Shown here in pieces: positions 1-8,646 of a DNA stretch of 64,000 nucleotides. Made by a program: the position numbers and the translations under genes. The notes below the pieces were generated by a model. It was given only the letters and a program-made list of their open reading frames with translations, had not been told where the DNA came from and did not search any database. Position 1 is the first letter of the stretch; each line of letters starts with the position of its first letter. The stretch is from Salinispora arenicola (GTDB lineage Bacteria; Actinomycetota; Actinomycetes; Mycobacteriales; Micromonosporaceae). The stretch spans positions 3,286,001 through 3,350,000 of the forward strand of contig NZ_VFOL01000001.1 in NCBI RefSeq assembly GCF_006716065.1, read 5' to 3'.

Positions 1-498
1 GACCTGCGGGTACGGCGGGGTATCTGCCAGGCGCCCGAGGGACGCGGCATCTTCCCGGGCATGACGGTGTTGGACAACCTCGACATGGGGGCGTACACCC
101 GCCGAGACCACGCTGGGATCGCCGCTGACCTGGACCGGGTGTTCGAGTTGTTCCCTCGGCTGGCTGAGCGGCGTCGCCAGCAGGGGGGCACGCTCTCCGG
201 CGGCGAACAGCAGATGCTCGCGGTCGGTCGGGCGTTGATGGCTCGGCCGAAGCTGCTGCTGCTGGACGAGCCGTCGATGGGGCTGGCCCCGATGATCATT
301 CAGCAGATCTTCGACATCATCCTGGAGATCAACCAGCAGGGCACCACGATCCTGCTGGTGGAGCAGAATGCCCAGCAGGCGCTTTCCCGGGCGCACCGTG
401 GGTACGTGTTGGAGACGGGCCAGATCGTCAAGGAGGGCACTGGCCAGGACCTGCTGCACGACCCGTCGGTGAAGGAGGCGTATCTCGGCGTGGCCTGA
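1..498 (+). CDS. livF: Branched-chain amino acid-type ABC transporter ATPase (LivF family), 3' part only
   Basis: The frame is open from base 1, so the start codon and the Walker A region lie outside the window; 165 codons are visible. The remaining part shows the LivF-type Q-loop block (ICQAPEGRGIFPGMTV), the ABC signature LSGGEQQMLAVGRALM, Walker B with the catalytic Glu (LLLLDEPSMGLAP) and the switch histidine region replaced by the Gln typical of LivF (VEQNAQQA). Known LivF proteins energise uptake of leucine/isoleucine/valine or related amides at the inner face of the membrane as a partner of LivG, LivH and LivM; those genes would be expected upstream of the window. The exact substrate cannot be told from this part. 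A very strong hairpin follows the stop codon. Confidence 0.9.
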   Translation, partial: DLRVRRGICQAPEGRGIFPGMTVLDNLDMGAYTRRDHAGIAADLDRVFELFPRLAERRRQQGGTLSGGEQQMLAVGRALMARPKLLLLDEPSMGLAPMIIQQIFDIILEINQQGTTILLVEQNAQQALSRAHRGYVLETGQIVKEGTGQDLLHDPSVKEAYLGVA

Positions 499-504
499 CC
501 GCGT

Positions 505-569
505 GGCCACCGCGCCGGTGCGGTCGGTCGTCCCAGAACGGGACGGTCGGCCGCACCGGCGCGGTGGCC
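505..569 (+). terminator. Long perfect-stem transcription terminator after the ABC operon
   Basis: Bases 505-534 and 540-569 can pair as one continuous 30-bp stem: the outer 19 bp are perfect, the middle 6 bp include three G-T pairs, and the innermost 5 bp (GTCCC/GGGAC) close a loop of five bases (AGAAC). It starts 7 bases after the stop codon and lies before the polA promoter. There is no U-tract, as is usual in actinobacteria. It most probably insulates polA from the transporter operon. Confidence 0.8.
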
Positions 570-632
570 GCCAACCGTGGTGGCCGGTCCCAGCGCTCCG
601 ACCGGCGGCACGGCGCTGCCACTGCCCGGGTC

Positions 633-654
633 TGTCGGCGGTACGGACTAGAGT
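633..654 (+). promoter_or_regulatory. RecA-NDp/PafBC-like promoter of polA, leaderless start
   Basis: TGTCGGCG (633-640), exactly 8 bases, then the -10 hexamer TAGAGT (649-654). This fits the mycobacterial RecA-NDp consensus tTGTCRgtg-N8-TAnnnT at seven of eight upstream core positions and fully in the -10. Seven bases separate the -10 from the GTG start of polA at 662, so transcription should begin at or next to the start codon. Confidence 0.6.
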
Positions 655-661
655 CGCCACC

Positions 662-3361
662 GTGACAGCCACGAAGCCGCGCCTGCTCCTCGTTGACGGA
701 CACTCCCTGGCATACCGGGCGTTCTTTGCCCTGCCGGTGGAGAACTTCTCCACCACGACGGGCCAACCGACCAACGCGGTCTACGGCTTCACCTCGATGT
801 TGATCAACGTGTTGCGGGACGAGCGGCCAACGCACATCGCGGTGGCCTTTGACGTGTCCCGGCGTTCCTTCCGCACCGAGAAGTACGCGGCGTACAAGGC
901 CGGCCGCAGTGAGACCCCGGCCGACTTCAAGGGCCAGGTCAGCCTGGTCAAGGAGATCTTGGCGGCGTTGCGCGTCCCGGCGGTGGAGCTGGAGGGCTAC
1001 GAGGCGGACGACGTGATTGCCACGCTCACCCGCCAGGCTCGCGAGCAGGGCATGTCGGTGCTGATCACCACCGGCGACCGGGACGCCTTCCAACTCGTCG
1101 ATGACGATGTCACCGTGCTCTACCCGCGGAAGGGCGTCTCCGACCTGGCCCGGATGGATCCGGCGGCGGTGACGGCGAAATACGGTGTACCCCCGGAGCT
1201 TTACCGGGACCTCGCCGCGCTGGTCGGCGAGACCAGTGACAACTTGCCCGGCATTCCGGGGGTCGGTCCGAAGACCGCCGCCAAGTGGATCACCACCTAC
1301 GGCGGGGTCGAGGGGATCGTGGCCCGGGCCGACGAGATCAAGGGTAAGGCCGGGGTCAATCTGCGGGAGCGTCTTGCCGATGTGATCCGTAACCACGAGA
1401 TCAACTGGCTGGTCGCCGACCTGGATCTGCCCTTGCGTCCAGAGGACACGCTCTGGGCCGGATGGGACCGGGAGGCGGTGCACCAGGTGTTCGACACCCT
1501 GGAGTTCCGTATCCTTCGCGACCGGCTCTACCAATACCTGGAGGCCGTCGAGCCGGAGGCCGAAGCGGGCTTTGACCTGGCCGGTGAGGTCCTCGTCGAG
1601 CCGGGGGCGCTCACCGTGTGGCTGGGCACGCACGCGACGGCGGGCACGCCGGTTGGCCTCGCCGTGACACTCGACACCGGCCCCAATCGACGGCACGTCG
1701 CCGGGGTGACCGGCATGGCGCTGGCGACCGCTGCCGGGGCGGGGGCGTGGTTCGACCCGGGCCGGCTCGAGGCCGCTGACGAGAGTGCCCTGGCCGGGTG
1801 GCTGGCTGATGAGACCCGACCAAAGGTGCTGCACGACAGCAAGCCGGCAGTGCTCGCGTTCGCCGCGCACGGGTGGTCGATCGAGGGCATCACCCGCGAC
1901 ACCCAGATCGCCGCCTACCTGGCCCGGCCCGACCAGCGATCCTACGATCTGGTCGACCTGGCCCTGCGGTACCTGCATCGGGAGTTGCGGGTCGATACGC
2001 CGGATACCGGCCAGCTCACCTTCGAGGGCCTGGGTAACGACGGCGAGGCTGAGCAGAACCTGATGCTGCGGGCGCGAGCCACCCTCGACCTCGCCGACGC
2101 GATCGACGCCGAGCTGTCTCGCGACGGCGAACAGTCGTCCCGGTTGATGGCCGGGGTGGAGCTACCGCTGATGCGGGTCCTCGCGAGTATGGAACGCACC
2201 GGCATCGCCGCCGACACGCAGTACCTGTCCGAGTTGGAGGCGCAGTTCGCCGCGGAGGTGAAGGCCGCCGCGCAGGGCGCGTACGAGGCGGTGGGGCGCG
2301 AGTTCAACCTCGGCTCCCCCAAGCAGTTGCAGGAGATCCTCTTCGTCGAGCTGGGCCTGCCGAAGACCAAGCGGATCAAGACGGGTTACACCACCGACGC
2401 GGATGCCCTGCAGTGGCTCCACGCGCAGAACCCGCACCCGGTGCTCGGGCACCTGTTGCGGCACCGGGACGTGGCGAAGCTGAAGACCACGGTCGACGGT
2501 CTCCTCAAGTCGGTCTCGGACGACGGCCGGATCCACACCACCTTCAACCAGACCGTGGCGGCCACCGGTCGACTCTCCTCCACCGAGCCGAATCTGCAGA
2601 ACATCCCGATCCGTACCGAGGAAGGGCGGCGGATCCGTCGGGCGTTCGTGGTCGGTGAGGGGTACGAGTGCCTTCTGACCGCCGACTACAGCCAGATCGA
2701 GATGCGGATCATGGCGCACCTGTCGGCGGACGACGCCCTGATCGACGCGTTCAACTCGGGCCGCGACTTTCACGCGGCCACCGCCTCGTCGGTGTTCCAG
2801 GTTCCGGTGGAGGAGGTCACCACCGACCAGCGGCGCAAGATCAAGGCGATGAACTACGGCCTGGCGTACGGGCTGAGTGCGTTCGGCCTCTCCCAGCAGC
2901 TCGGCGTCACCGCCGAGGAGGCGCGCGGACTGATGGAGATCTACTTCGCCGGCTTCGGTGGGGTGCGCGACTACCTCCAGGAGGTGGTGGCACGGGCTCG
3001 GCACGATGGTTACACCGAGACCGTCCTCGGTCGTCGCCGCTACCTGCCTGACCTGGTCAGCGACAACCGGCAGCGGCGGGAGATGGCCGAGCGAATGGCG
3101 CTCAACGCTCCGATCCAGGGCTCCGCCGCCGACATCATCAAGGTCGCGATGATGCGTGTCGACTCGGCGGTGCATGACGCCGGTCTGCGTTCCCGGATGT
3201 TGCTCCAGGTGCACGACGAACTGGTCTTCGAGGTGGCCCCCGGCGAGCGGGAGAGGCTCGAGGAACTGGTCCGCCGGGAGATGGGCGAGGCGTACCCGCT
3301 GTCGGTGCCGCTGGAGGTGTCAGTCGGCGACGGGCGCGACTGGAACAGCGCCGACCACTGA
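662..3361 (+). CDS. polA: DNA polymerase I
   Basis: 899-residue family A DNA polymerase for gap filling in excision repair and Okazaki fragment processing. The N-terminal third is a 5'-3' exonuclease (LLLVDGHSLAYRAFFAL at the start; GYEADDVIATL; GDRDAFQL). The polymerase domain shows motif A (DYSQIEMR, near residue 675), motif B (RRKIKAMNYGLAYG, near 724) and motif C (QVHDELVFE, near 852). In the middle, the region equivalent to the 3'-5' proofreading domain lacks the DxE motif, so proofreading is probably absent, as in other actinobacterial PolA. The GTG at 662 was chosen over upstream codons because the protein begins directly with the conserved exonuclease core and because a -10 box sits 7 bases upstream, pointing to a leaderless message. 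It converges with the DUF3140 gene downstream. Confidence 0.97.
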   Translation: MTATKPRLLLVDGHSLAYRAFFALPVENFSTTTGQPTNAVYGFTSMLINVLRDERPTHIAVAFDVSRRSFRTEKYAAYKAGRSETPADFKGQVSLVKEILAALRVPAVELEGYEADDVIATLTRQAREQGMSVLITTGDRDAFQLVDDDVTVLYPRKGVSDLARMDPAAVTAKYGVPPELYRDLAALVGETSDNLPGIPGVGPKTAAKWITTYGGVEGIVARADEIKGKAGVNLRERLADVIRNHEINWLVADLDLPLRPEDTLWAGWDREAVHQVFDTLEFRILRDRLYQYLEAVEPEAEAGFDLAGEVLVEPGALTVWLGTHATAGTPVGLAVTLDTGPNRRHVAGVTGMALATAAGAGAWFDPGRLEAADESALAGWLADETRPKVLHDSKPAVLAFAAHGWSIEGITRDTQIAAYLARPDQRSYDLVDLALRYLHRELRVDTPDTGQLTFEGLGNDGEAEQNLMLRARATLDLADAIDAELSRDGEQSSRLMAGVELPLMRVLASMERTGIAADTQYLSELEAQFAAEVKAAAQGAYEAVGREFNLGSPKQLQEILFVELGLPKTKRIKTGYTTDADALQWLHAQNPHPVLGHLLRHRDVAKLKTTVDGLLKSVSDDGRIHTTFNQTVAATGRLSSTEPNLQNIPIRTEEGRRIRRAFVVGEGYECLLTADYSQIEMRIMAHLSADDALIDAFNSGRDFHAATASSVFQVPVEEVTTDQRRKIKAMNYGLAYGLSAFGLSQQLGVTAEEARGLMEIYFAGFGGVRDYLQEVVARARHDGYTETVLGRRRYLPDLVSDNRQRREMAERMALNAPIQGSAADIIKVAMMRVDSAVHDAGLRSRMLLQVHDELVFEVAPGERERLEELVRREMGEAYPLSVPLEVSVGDGRDWNSADH

Positions 3362-3368
3362 GCGCGGG

Positions 3369-3800
3369 CTACCGCCCAGGGCCCCGGCGTTCCTTGGGCG
3401 GGGCGCCGTGCCGTCGCAACGCCTTGCGTGACGGGCCACCTGGCGGTGGTAGCGGGGCCTTGGCTGGGTCATGTCCCCAGTTCATCAGGGAGTACCGCCA
3501 CCGGGTGTCCCGGACGTCGCCGCTGGGTCGCTGCGCCATGTGCCGGCGGACGTAGCCGACGACTTTGCGCATGTGCCGGTAGTCGTCCTCGGAGAGATCG
3601 CTCCGCCTGCGCCGGAGCAGGTCGAGGATCCGCCGGCCGGACTGGTGGCCAACCGTCTCGCCGCTCTGCGCGCCCCGTCTCCGCCACCCCACGTGCTTGG
3701 ACTTATCGGTCTCCAGCCACTTCGCCAGTTCACCGGGGCGCATGTTCACCGCGTCGGTGAAGTCGCGGTACGTCTGCTGGGGGTCGTCACGACGGCTCAC
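3369..3800 (-). CDS. DUF3140 family protein
   Basis: 143-residue protein of no known biochemical function, highly charged and helix-rich. Features typical of DUF3140 are visible: an N-terminal FTDAVNMRPGELAKWLETD segment, then SGRRILDLLRRRRSDL, then DDYRHMRKVVGYVRRHMAQR and a terminal WRYSLMNWGHDP. The tail is basic and proline-rich. The GTG at 3800 was chosen because an AGAGGTG ribosome-binding site lies about 7 bases before it; the frame stays open far upstream but the upstream part is arginine/proline-rich shadow sequence and contains the DNA repeats at 3981-4065. Its 3' end nearly touches the polA stop, and a hairpin (3372-3401) inside the gene end could act as terminator for both. Confidence 0.8.
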   Translation of the reverse strand: MSRRDDPQQTYRDFTDAVNMRPGELAKWLETDKSKHVGWRRRGAQSGETVGHQSGRRILDLLRRRRSDLSEDDYRHMRKVVGYVRRHMAQRPSGDVRDTRWRYSLMNWGHDPAKAPLPPPGGPSRKALRRHGAPPKERRGPGR

Positions 3801-4555
3801 GGCACGGCACCTCTGGTCGATGGGTGAAAGCGTGGGGCGCGTCAACCAGCTCCGCGTGGAGCACGTCGTGGGCTCGGCCACGGTGACGGGCCCCGCCGGC
3901 GTGGTCCCGTTCGTGGACCTCTGGTTCGGCCATGCCCACCGGGTACCCGGAGCCAGGCTTACGGAAACGACCCATCTGCTCCCGATACCCGTGGTCGCGA
4001 GACGGAGGCGGCCCACCCGTTCGGGCCCCGATACCAGTGGTCGCGAGACGAAGACGATCCACCCGACCGGGGCGCCGAGGGCGGTGGTCGCGGGATGGCC
4101 GGAGGTCACGAGCGGTGCGAAATGCTGTGCGGCCGATTCGTACACATGGTTGGTCAGCATTCTCCAACCGGAATGAGATTGCCTTGCGGATATGAATCCC
4201 GAAGGGAGGCAGCGTGGCGGTGGGGCGCGGTGCGGCGTATTCGGAGAGCGATTTTCGACTGGTGAGGAATGGGGCCGGCTGTCGGTCGGAGCGACCCAAT
4301 CGGTCGGATCACCGTCTACCCGGAGCAGCATTCGGCATTCACCTGCTGAGTTGGCGGGTAGCAGCGAAACCATCGCCTACCTTGGGCGCGGTAGTCGGGA
4401 ATCGCGCGATCCTGCCGCGTTTCCGCCCGGGGCGGAACGGATGATCAGCGATGGACTCCGTGCTCGCCCACGTCTCGCTACGTGCAGGTGTCCACGGTAC
4501 GGGGGACCACCCACCTGCCGTCGTTCCAGTCACCGCGATCCGTACCGTTGCCAGG
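3801..4555. other. Long intergenic region with lower GC and inverted repeats
   Basis: No convincing gene over 750 bases. It holds the direct repeats at 3981-4065 and an inverted repeat GGTTGG-N10-CCAACC (4148-4169) in a patch of lower GC that may be a regulatory site. A GGGAGG motif followed by a GTG at 4214 opens a 76-codon frame, but its composition is not protein-like. The region separates two genes transcribed away from each other (DUF3140 leftward, methyltransferase rightward), so promoters for both are expected here. Confidence 0.4.
3981..4065. repeat. Direct repeat of 39 bases, two copies plus a decayed third
   Basis: Copies at 3981-4019 and 4027-4065 share the order CCCGATACC, GTGGTCGCGAGACG, then CCACCCG, with six or so differences. 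A weaker third copy of the central part (GTGGTCGCGGGATGGC) begins at 4084. They lie upstream of the DUF3140 gene; function unknown. Confidence 0.6.
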
Positions 4556-5380
4556 ATGAACGAGCACCCACCGCCGTCCGAGCCCGCCGTCACCCGCCGG
4601 ACGGTGTCCGACACTGAGGGCAGGGCGGCGAGCCGGCACTGGTGGGACCACGATGCTGACAGCTACCAGAAGGAACACGGCGCGTTCCTGGGCGATGTCG
4701 ATCTTGTGTGGTGTCCTGAGGGGCTGCGTGAGGCGGACGTGGGGCTGCTCGGGGACGTCAACGGCAAGCGGGTGCTGGAACTGGGCTGCGGTGCGGCCGC
4801 GGGCTCCCGCTGGCTGGACGGACGAGGGGCCAAGGTGACGGCTCTGGATCTGTCCGCCGGTATGCTGCGGCACGCCAAGCTGGCAGCGGATCGCTCGGGT
4901 GTGCACGTGCCGCTGGTGCAAGCCGACGCCTTGGCGCTGCCGTTCGGGGCCGGCGCATTCGACACCGTACATACCGCGTTCGGTGCCGTTCCGTTCGTCG
5001 TGGACTCGGCGGCGCTGATGCGCGAGGTGTTCCGGGTGCTGCGACCCGGCGGAGCCTGGGTCTTCGCCGTCACACATCCGATGCGCTGGGTCTTCTTGGA
5101 CGATTCCGGTGAGGGAGGCCTGGTGGCGGTGCACTCCTACTTCGACCGCCGTCCTTACGTCGAGGAGGACTCGGCAGGCGTACCGACCTATATTGAGGCC
5201 CACCGTACGATCGGTGACCGTGTCCGGGAGCTGAGCGCCGCGGGCTTCGTCCTGCACGACGTGGTCGAACCGGAGTGGCCGCCAGGTCACGAGGAGACCT
5301 GGGGTCAGTGGAGTCCGTTGCGCGGTCGACTGATCCCTGGCACCGCCGTCTTCGTCGCCCAGCGCCCACCCGTCCCGTGA
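4556..5380 (+). CDS. Class I SAM-dependent methyltransferase
   Basis: 274-residue soluble methyltransferase of the UbiE/Methyltransf_11 type. SAM-binding motif I is VLELGCGAAAGSRWL, motif II contains VTALDLSAGML, motif III QADALALPFGAGAFDTV, followed by the post-motif FRVLRPGGAWVFAVTHP. An N-terminal WWDHDADSYQKEHGAFLGD segment and a C-terminal EEDSAGVPTYIEAHRT/WSPLRGRLIPGTAVFV tail are characteristic of an actinobacterial subfamily with no assigned substrate. The ATG at 4556 was chosen because the frame before it is not protein-like; only a weak AGG precedes it. It stands alone between long intergenic regions. Confidence 0.85.
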   Translation: MNEHPPPSEPAVTRRTVSDTEGRAASRHWWDHDADSYQKEHGAFLGDVDLVWCPEGLREADVGLLGDVNGKRVLELGCGAAAGSRWLDGRGAKVTALDLSAGMLRHAKLAADRSGVHVPLVQADALALPFGAGAFDTVHTAFGAVPFVVDSAALMREVFRVLRPGGAWVFAVTHPMRWVFLDDSGEGGLVAVHSYFDRRPYVEEDSAGVPTYIEAHRTIGDRVRELSAAGFVLHDVVEPEWPPGHEETWGQWSPLRGRLIPGTAVFVAQRPPVP

Positions 5381-5787
5381 CACCGAGGCGCCGGCGGAGC
5401 GACGCCCCGTCGGCGAACGGCAGTCGAGGCCCGTCCCCCGGGACCAACAACGGTTGTGCACCGTGCGTCCTCGCGGCCGGTGCCGGTAGGGGATAATGTG
5501 ATTCGCGTGACAGGTGGGGCTCGTTTTCCCACAATTCTCCGCTTTTGCAGCTGGCGCGGTGGCGAGCGGGTGGGATGGCTTGCACGCTGTGGTAATGCAG
5601 GGGGTAGGCTAGACGATGCGCTCGCGGATCGTGTGCCTCGGTAGGGAGTAGGTGCGCGGTCGACGGAGCCACATCATGATCCCGCGCAGTGATCGTTCGG
5701 TGTGCCCGGCGGCGGGTCCGTCAGCGCGAACAGGTCACCGCGGCCCACACCCGTGATGACAACCATCCGACCGGAGCAACCGCCCAC
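5381..5787 (+). other. Intergenic region and leader of rpsA
   Basis: About 400 bases without a gene. A probable promoter lies at 5580-5610, so rpsA would have a leader of roughly 170 bases. The leader could hold an autogenous S1 regulatory site, as known in other bacteria, but no specific structure was recognised. Confidence 0.4.
5580..5610 (+). promoter_or_regulatory. Possible promoter of rpsA
   Basis: TTGCAC (5580-5585) and TAGGCT (5605-5610) resemble vegetative sigma factor boxes. The spacing of 19 bases is one or two longer than ideal, so this is a tentative call. Confidence 0.35.
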
Positions 5788-7269
5788 ATGACGAGCAGCA
5801 TCGAGGCCCCCTCGAGCGCCACCAAGGTCACCGTCGACGATCTCGGGAGCGAAGAGGCTTTCCTCGCCGCGATCGACGAGACCATCAAGTACTTCAACGA
5901 CGGCGACATTGTCGAAGGCACCGTCGTCAAGGTCGATCGGGACGAGGTCCTGCTCGACATCGGCTACAAGACCGAGGGCGTCATCCCCTCTCGAGAGCTG
6001 TCGATCAAGCACGACGTGGACCCCGCCGAGGTTGTCTCGGTCGGTGACCACATCGAGGCCCTTGTCCTTCAGAAGGAGGACAAGGAGGGGCGTCTGATCC
6101 TCTCGAAGAAGCGGGCGCAGTACGAGCGCGCCTGGGGCACGATCGAGAAGATCAAGGACGAGGACGGTGTCGTCCGTGGCTCGGTCATCGAGGTGGTCAA
6201 GGGTGGCCTGATCCTCGACATCGGGCTGCGTGGCTTCCTGCCGGCTTCCCTGGTCGAGATGCGCCGCGTGCGGGACCTCCAGCCGTATGTCGGACGCGAG
6301 CTCGAAGCCAAGATCATCGAGTTGGACAAGAACCGCAACAACGTGGTTCTGTCCCGCCGGGCCTGGCTCGAGCAGACGCAGTCCGAGGTGCGCACCGAGT
6401 TCCTCAACAAGCTGCAGAAGGGTCAGGTCCGCAAGGGCGTCGTGTCGTCGATCGTCAACTTCGGCGCGTTCGTCGACCTGGGCGGCGTGGACGGCTTGGT
6501 GCACGTCTCCGAGTTGTCCTGGAAGCACATCGACCACCCGTCCGAGGTGGTCGAGGTGGGCCAGGAGGTCGAGGTCGAGGTCCTGGACGTTGACCTGGAC
6601 CGCGAGCGGGTCTCGCTGTCGCTGAAGGCGACCCAGGAGGACCCGTGGCGCCAGTTCGCCCGCACCCACGCGATCCAGCAGATCGTGCCCGGTAAGGTCA
6701 CCAAGCTGGTGCCGTTCGGCGCGTTCGTCCGGGTCGACGACGGCATTGAGGGCCTGGTCCACATCTCCGAGCTGGCCGAGCGGCACGTGGAGATCCCAGA
6801 GCAGGTCGTTCAGGTCGGCTCCGAGGTCATGGTCAAGGTCATCGACATCGACCTGGAGCGGCGCCGGATCTCGCTGTCGCTCAAGCAGGCCAACGAGGGC
6901 TTCGTCGAGGGTGAGGAGCACTTCGACCCGACCCTCTACGGCATGGCCGCGACCTACGACACCGAGGGCAACTACATCTACCCCGAGGGTTTCGACCCGG
7001 AGACGGGCGAGTGGCTCGAGGGCTACGAGAAGCAGCGCGAGACCTGGGAGCAGCAGTACGCCGAGGCGCGTCAGCGCTGGGAGGCCCACCAGAAGCAGGT
7101 GCAGGCATCCCGCGCCGCCGACGCCGAGGCCGCTGCCAACCCGCCGGCTGCCGGCCCCACCACCACGACGACCGCGGCCCCGAGCCGGCAGGCGGAGGAG
7201 CCGGCCGGCACCCTCGCCACCGACGAGGCGCTCGCCGCCCTGCGGGAGAAGCTCGCTGGCGGTAAGTGA
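5788..7269 (+). CDS. rpsA: 30S ribosomal protein S1
   Basis: 493 residues with four S1 RNA-binding domains: near 36-105 (GDIVEGTVVKVDRDEVLLDIG), 123-188 (GSVIEVVKGGLILDIGLRGF), 209-277 (GVVSSIVNFGAFVDLGGVDG) and 294-363 (GKVTKLVPFGAFVRVDDGIEG). The C-terminal 100 residues are acidic and low in complexity, ending in an Ala/Pro/Thr-rich stretch. S1 helps the 30S subunit capture mRNA; the four-domain form is usual for actinobacteria, against six domains in Escherichia coli. The ATG at 5788 gives the conserved N-terminus (MTSSIEAPSSATKV) and is not preceded by a clear Shine-Dalgarno sequence. A strong terminator follows. Confidence 0.97.
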   Translation: MTSSIEAPSSATKVTVDDLGSEEAFLAAIDETIKYFNDGDIVEGTVVKVDRDEVLLDIGYKTEGVIPSRELSIKHDVDPAEVVSVGDHIEALVLQKEDKEGRLILSKKRAQYERAWGTIEKIKDEDGVVRGSVIEVVKGGLILDIGLRGFLPASLVEMRRVRDLQPYVGRELEAKIIELDKNRNNVVLSRRAWLEQTQSEVRTEFLNKLQKGQVRKGVVSSIVNFGAFVDLGGVDGLVHVSELSWKHIDHPSEVVEVGQEVEVEVLDVDLDRERVSLSLKATQEDPWRQFARTHAIQQIVPGKVTKLVPFGAFVRVDDGIEGLVHISELAERHVEIPEQVVQVGSEVMVKVIDIDLERRRISLSLKQANEGFVEGEEHFDPTLYGMAATYDTEGNYIYPEGFDPETGEWLEGYEKQRETWEQQYAEARQRWEAHQKQVQASRAADAEAAANPPAAGPTTTTTAAPSRQAEEPAGTLATDEALAALREKLAGGK

Positions 7270-7313
7270 TCCGACGGCTCCGGGCGCCACATGGTGAATC
7301 GGAGCTGATACTG

Positions 7314-7365
7314 ACGACGGGCCCGTCCCGGGTGATCGACAGATCGCCGGGGCGGGCCTCGTCGT
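7314..7365 (+). terminator. Terminator of rpsA
   Basis: ACGACG-GGCCCGTCCCGG (7314-7331) pairs with CCGGGGCGGGCC-T-CGTCGT (7347-7365): 18 pairs with one bulged T and one G-T pair, and an inner GATC/GATC pairing in the loop. It lies 44 bases after the rpsA stop. Confidence 0.8.
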
Positions 7366-7467
7366 TGTGCGGCGGGCGGTGACCGTGGCACGGCGGCGAG
7401 TCGCGTCCGCGTGGCCGGTGAGCCAGGGCCGGTTGGCAGCCGGCAGCCGATCCGGTTGACTGGTCCG

Positions 7468-8646
7468 GTGCTGATGGTGGGACTGACCGGTGGAATCGGC
7501 TCGGGCAAGAGTGCCGTCGCGGCCCGGCTGGCGCAGTTGGGCGCCGTGGTGGTGGATGCCGACAGGGTGGCCCGCGAGGTGGTCGCGCCGGGCACCGAGG
7601 GGCTCGCCGAGATCGTCACGGCGTTCTCCGACCGGGTACTCGGCCCGGACGGCGCGCTCGACCGGGCCGCGCTCGGCTCCGTGGTCTTCGCCGATGAGGC
7701 GGGCCGCCGTTGCCTGGAGGCGATCGTCCACCCGCGGGTCCGGGCCCGGACCGCCGAGTTGGTCGCGGCGGCACCGCCAGACGCGGTCGTCGTCAACGAC
7801 GTACCACTGCTGGTCGAGTCCGGGCTCGTGCCCACGTACCACCTGGTGGTCGTGGTGCAGACGGTGATGTCGATCCGGTTGGAGCGGCTGGCCCGCGACC
7901 GGGGCATGGACCTGGCCGAGGCGCGGCGGCGAATCGCCGCGCAGGTCGACGACGTCCGACGCCGGGCGGCGGCCGACGCGCTGCTGACCAACGATGGAAC
8001 CCGTGACGAGCTGCGCTCCGCGGTCGACGCGCTCTGGGCAGACCGACTGCTGCCCTACGAGGCCAATCTCCGCGCCCGGCGGGCGGCCCCGCTACCCCTG
8101 CCCGAGCTGGCCGAGGCCGACCCGACCTGGCCGGAGCAGTACGAGCGGCTGGCCGCCCGGATCTACCGCGCCGTCGCCCCGGCCGACCTGCGGATCGACC
8201 ACATCGGTGCGACGGCTGTCCCCGATCTCGTCGCGGCGGACGTGATCGACATACAGCTCACCGTGCCCCACCTCGGTGATGCCGACGGGCCGCTGGCCGA
8301 ACTCCTCGCGGAGGCAGGTTTTCCCCGGCTGCCCGAAACGGGTCGGGACACTCCTCGGACGCCGAGCGACCCATCGCCCGAGCGGTTGCATGGCAGCGCC
8401 GACCCGGCTCGGCCGGCGCGCCTGCACGTCCGGGCGGCGGGCTCGCCGGGCTGGCGGTACGCCTTGCTGACGCGGGACTACCTGCGAGCCCATCCTGACC
8501 GGCGGGCCGCGTACCTGACGTGGCGGAGCGAACGTGCCGTCGGGGCCCCAGCCGGCGGCATGGCGGGCGCCGAGGGGAGCCCCTGGTTCGACGCGGAACG
8601 TCCGCGGATCGAACGGTGGGCCGGGCGTACCGGCTGGCGGCCGTGA
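7468..8646 (+). CDS. coaE: Dephospho-CoA kinase with C-terminal GrpB-like (UPF0157) domain
   Basis: 392-residue two-domain protein. Residues 1-200 are CoaE, which phosphorylates dephospho-CoA in the last step of coenzyme A synthesis: P-loop GLTGGIGSGKS at 5-15, the conserved VVDADRVAREVVAPG, the IVHPRVR motif and VVVNDVPLLVESGL. From about 212 a GrpB/UPF0157-like nucleotidyltransferase-fold domain follows (YERLAARIYRAVAP, RIDHIGATAVP, LLTRDYLRAHPD). The same fusion is known in Mycobacterium tuberculosis CoaE, where the tail assists folding. The GTG at 7468 was preferred over the GTG at 7411 because family members begin with the equivalent of VLMVGLTGG; the ATG at 7474 is an alternative. Confidence 0.92.
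   Translation: MLMVGLTGGIGSGKSAVAARLAQLGAVVVDADRVAREVVAPGTEGLAEIVTAFSDRVLGPDGALDRAALGSVVFADEAGRRCLEAIVHPRVRARTAELVAAAPPDAVVVNDVPLLVESGLVPTYHLVVVVQTVMSIRLERLARDRGMDLAEARRRIAAQVDDVRRRAAADALLTNDGTRDELRSAVDALWADRLLPYEANLRARRAAPLPLPELAEADPTWPEQYERLAARIYRAVAPADLRIDHIGATAVPDLVAADVIDIQLTVPHLGDADGPLAELLAEAGFPRLPETGRDTPRTPSDPSPERLHGSADPARPARLHVRAAGSPGWRYALLTRDYLRAHPDRRAAYLTWRSERAVGAPAGGMAGAEGSPWFDAERPRIERWAGRTGWRP

Noticed and set aside
428..1978. Long minus-strand open frame over polA
   Set aside because: Shadow of the polA reading frame caused by high GC; composition is not protein-like.
4214..4444. 76-codon frame with a GGGAGG motif before its GTG
   Set aside because: The ribosome-binding site is good, but the peptide is rich in Arg, Gly and Ser without any pattern, and it overlaps non-coding repeats and the upstream region of the methyltransferase.
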